From Apostichopus japonicus (Eukaryota; Echinodermata; Holothuroidea; Aspidochirotida; Stichopodidae), in NCBI RefSeq assembly GCF_037975245.1, contig NC_092577.1, forward strand, positions 8,405,013 through 8,469,012: a stretch of DNA of 64,000 nt, read 5' to 3'. Shown here piece after piece: positions 61,801 through 64,000 of this stretch. How positions within the stretch are numbered: position 1 is the stretch's first letter; each line of letters opens with the position of its first letter. The position numbers and the translations under genes were made by a program. A model generated the notes under the pieces. That model was not told where the DNA came from and did no database searches. It saw only the letters and a program-made list of their open reading frames with translations.

Positions 61801-63687
61801 TTGTCATTAACTTGTTCGAATTGTTATTGAATGACGTAACAGACTCGTCACTGGATTGTCTTTTATCGGCTGTAATGGAACTTAAGGGAAGATACATAAC
61901 TAAAGTATACATGAATATAAACGTCTAGCTCGCGTAGTGATAAGATAAAGGAGAGTACAATAGAAAGCCAATCATTATCTTTTAATTGACTGATTATGTA
62001 CAATATATTAATGTTATGTAATGATCATGATATTACGTAATATACACGTCATCGTAAACCACACCACATATTATGTTTACAGTGGGCTTCAAAATATATC
62101 GATTACAGAATGAACATTGAAACATAATTAAAGGCAATAGCAATATTAAAAAAGCGCAGAGCATCCCCAACCCGGCAAAAACGAATAAAAACAATTAAAA
62201 CTAAAACTGGTAGCTGTAAGTGAATGTAAATAATGCATAAACTGTCATTACTTGTAACAACAAACTGTTACAGGAAATATTTAAGCTAAATAAAAAAAGA
62301 AACCTAAGTAAATGACGTCATGTTAACTGGAAATGTCGTGAAGTTCGATATACACCAAAACGTCCTTCATTTTGTTTTCTCCAGGAAAACAAATTCGATA
62401 TAACATGTCAATTACAGTGTAACTTGCAATTGTTGCTCTATGATAGATATCATAGTGTCTTCAACACATTCAATGAAGTTTCATTCAGATTACTCTATGA
62501 AAAAAAGCGCAAACAGTAAACAAATAAAAAATATTTTTTAATGGTTTCGAAGTTAATAAAAAAAATACGTATAAGTGTCATTGTATATAATCGTCGAAAG
62601 TCAGAAGTAAGCATTGAAGGTTAAATCATTGACTGAAAAGTTTCATTGGAAGATTATACAACCAGCTTCACAATTGGTTACTCTCTGTCAAAGATATACA
62701 ATTGATATCACATTGATCTCAAGACGCATCAATCCCCACCCCTCCTACCTCCCACCCAAAGGTTCGCGAATTTTCAATTGATTATTCTGATCCGTCTTGG
62801 ACGCTGAACACGGTAGATAAAAATATGAAAATAAGTTTCCTAACTTTAAGTTAGTAAGGCCGGACCCATCGATGGGGCTATTTAAATAAAAAGTTCCCTT
62901 TGACAAGAATGACTTTATTAGCTGGGATGAGGCCTTGGCTCTGGTAAGGGGTAAGAGGCCTTCTAGATTAGGAATTCGGTGGACAGAGTGCTTGCGTCCG
63001 CAAGGTACAGTACAGTCACCGGGTGGACTACAGTTAGGTGGATTCTCCCGGGGAGGATGATCCCAGGTATTGGGCGGAGGTTTTGTTTCTTGATTTTTTT
63101 TCTGCTTCCAAACGTTGAAGGTAACTGTCTGTACTTATGCCTACCGTATTACATTTTATCCACTTTCATATATTTACGGTGTCCCCCACTTTTTTCCTAC
63201 CTGCAGGGCTGCATTCCGTCCATCTCGAACAGGATTACATCCCCTAACTATATTATATCTAGTATTTTCACATGAAATCAGAACATATAAGAAAAGTAAA
63301 GCATCTCGAGATAGCCTAACAAGACTGAAAAAAAGCAAAATATGAACCGATAATAGATGTTGAATAAGTAAATATATTAGAATGAATAATTAATAACACT
63401 AATACATAATCAAGATTAAATATATTAGAATGAATGAATAATAATACTAATACATAATCAAACTTTAAAACAAACTTGTCACGTACTAATGATACAACCC
63501 CAAATTTGTGTACTTTGAGTGAACTTGTAATTTCCAGAATCTTGGGTCAACTCGGCATTTCTATTATCTGGTGGTAGCGCAAAGAGTGGTTTAGTGATTG
63601 GCTTTACATTCATGATAAATAAACATTAAAGAACTGAGACAAGAATAAAACTCATTGCATCTGATTTAAGAACTTTCTTGGTGTTAG
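58872..63687. other. AT-rich DNA, no supported gene
   Basis: No exon chain, catalytic motif or element edge could be supported. 59397-59579 is a modest open frame rich in Asn, Gln and His ending in a stop; it could be a terminal exon but has no partner. 62840-63140 is GC-richer without a recognisable product. Confidence 0.45.
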
Positions 63688-63995
63688 AATGGTATTACCA
63701 TTACGTAACATCAGTATGGTATTACCATTACGTAACATCAGTATGGTGTTACCATTACGTAACATGAGTATGGGGGTTTACAATTACGTAACATCAGTAT
63801 GGTATTACCATTACGTAACATCAGTATGGCATTACCATTACGTAACATGAGTATGGGGGTTTACAATTACGTAACATCAGTATGGTATTACCATTACGTA
63901 ACATCAGTATGGTATTACCATTACGTAACATCAGTATGGTATTACCATTACGTAACATCAGTATGGTATTACCATCACGTAACATCAATATGGGA
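63688..63995. repeat. 27-bp minisatellite reaching the window edge
   Basis: About 11 head-to-tail units of GTATGGTATTACCATTACGT plus AACATCA, with a GGGGTTTACAA variant appearing twice in the same surroundings, which suggests higher-order repetition. The array probably continues beyond the window. Confidence 0.92.
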
Positions 63996-64000
63996 TGATC

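Overview
The window is eukaryotic, from an AT-rich, transposon-dense animal genome. Coding sequence lies in short exons with GT..AG introns, and most open frames are repeats or chance. An echinoderm-like or other marine invertebrate deuterostome is the best guess. The basis is a large NACHT exon of the NLR type expanded in sea urchins and amphioxus, a CREBL2-like bZIP gene, tRNA-derived SINEs, hAT-type MITEs and a Tx1/L1-like LINE. The species cannot be fixed from sequence alone.

Layout. 1-13 kb is non-coding: inverted GGCCCGGGCC-type repeats (5.6-7.7 kb), an opposed pair of hAT MITEs with perfect 8-bp target duplications (8.5-9.6 kb), a 53-bp minisatellite (10.4-11.3 kb), a tRNA-like inverted repeat (11.4-11.9 kb) and another hAT MITE. 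13.7-15.2 kb (minus) is one NACHT exon bounded by real splice sites. 16.8-22.4 kb holds more MITEs, a 40-bp repeat and a SINE. 24.1-29.6 kb is an apparently intact Ty3/gypsy retrotransposon with LTRs that read as identical. It sits inside a second SINE copy, and the first SINE copy shows the empty site. 32.1-33.4 kb carries two exons of a CREBL2-like bZIP gene.

35.6-53.3 kb is a nested block. An old 5'-truncated LINE is split by a 7.57-kb element with CACTGCAAAAACT ends (36391-43959) and by a 7.50-kb element with TTAA target duplications (44309-51807). Removing each element and one duplication restores the LINE frame at that junction. The first element carries a phase-consistent multi-exon gene with a CIDE-N-like N-terminus and a C-terminus like transposon-borne SAMD3-like proteins, then decay. 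The second carries a three-exon gene on the minus strand and two small MITEs with 9-bp target duplications, one containing telomere-like repeats.

54.9-58.9 kb holds the most notable host-like gene: seven exons with fully compatible phases, encoding about 206 residues. It has a hydrophobic N-terminal exon, three tandem copies of a 45-nt phase 1-1 exon, and a basic C-terminus. I do not recognise the family. 58.9-63.7 kb has nothing I can support, and the window ends in a 27-bp tandem array.

The genes do not form an operon or pathway. The three likely host loci (NACHT, bZIP, repeated-exon gene) are independent, and mobile DNA makes up most of the identifiable rest.
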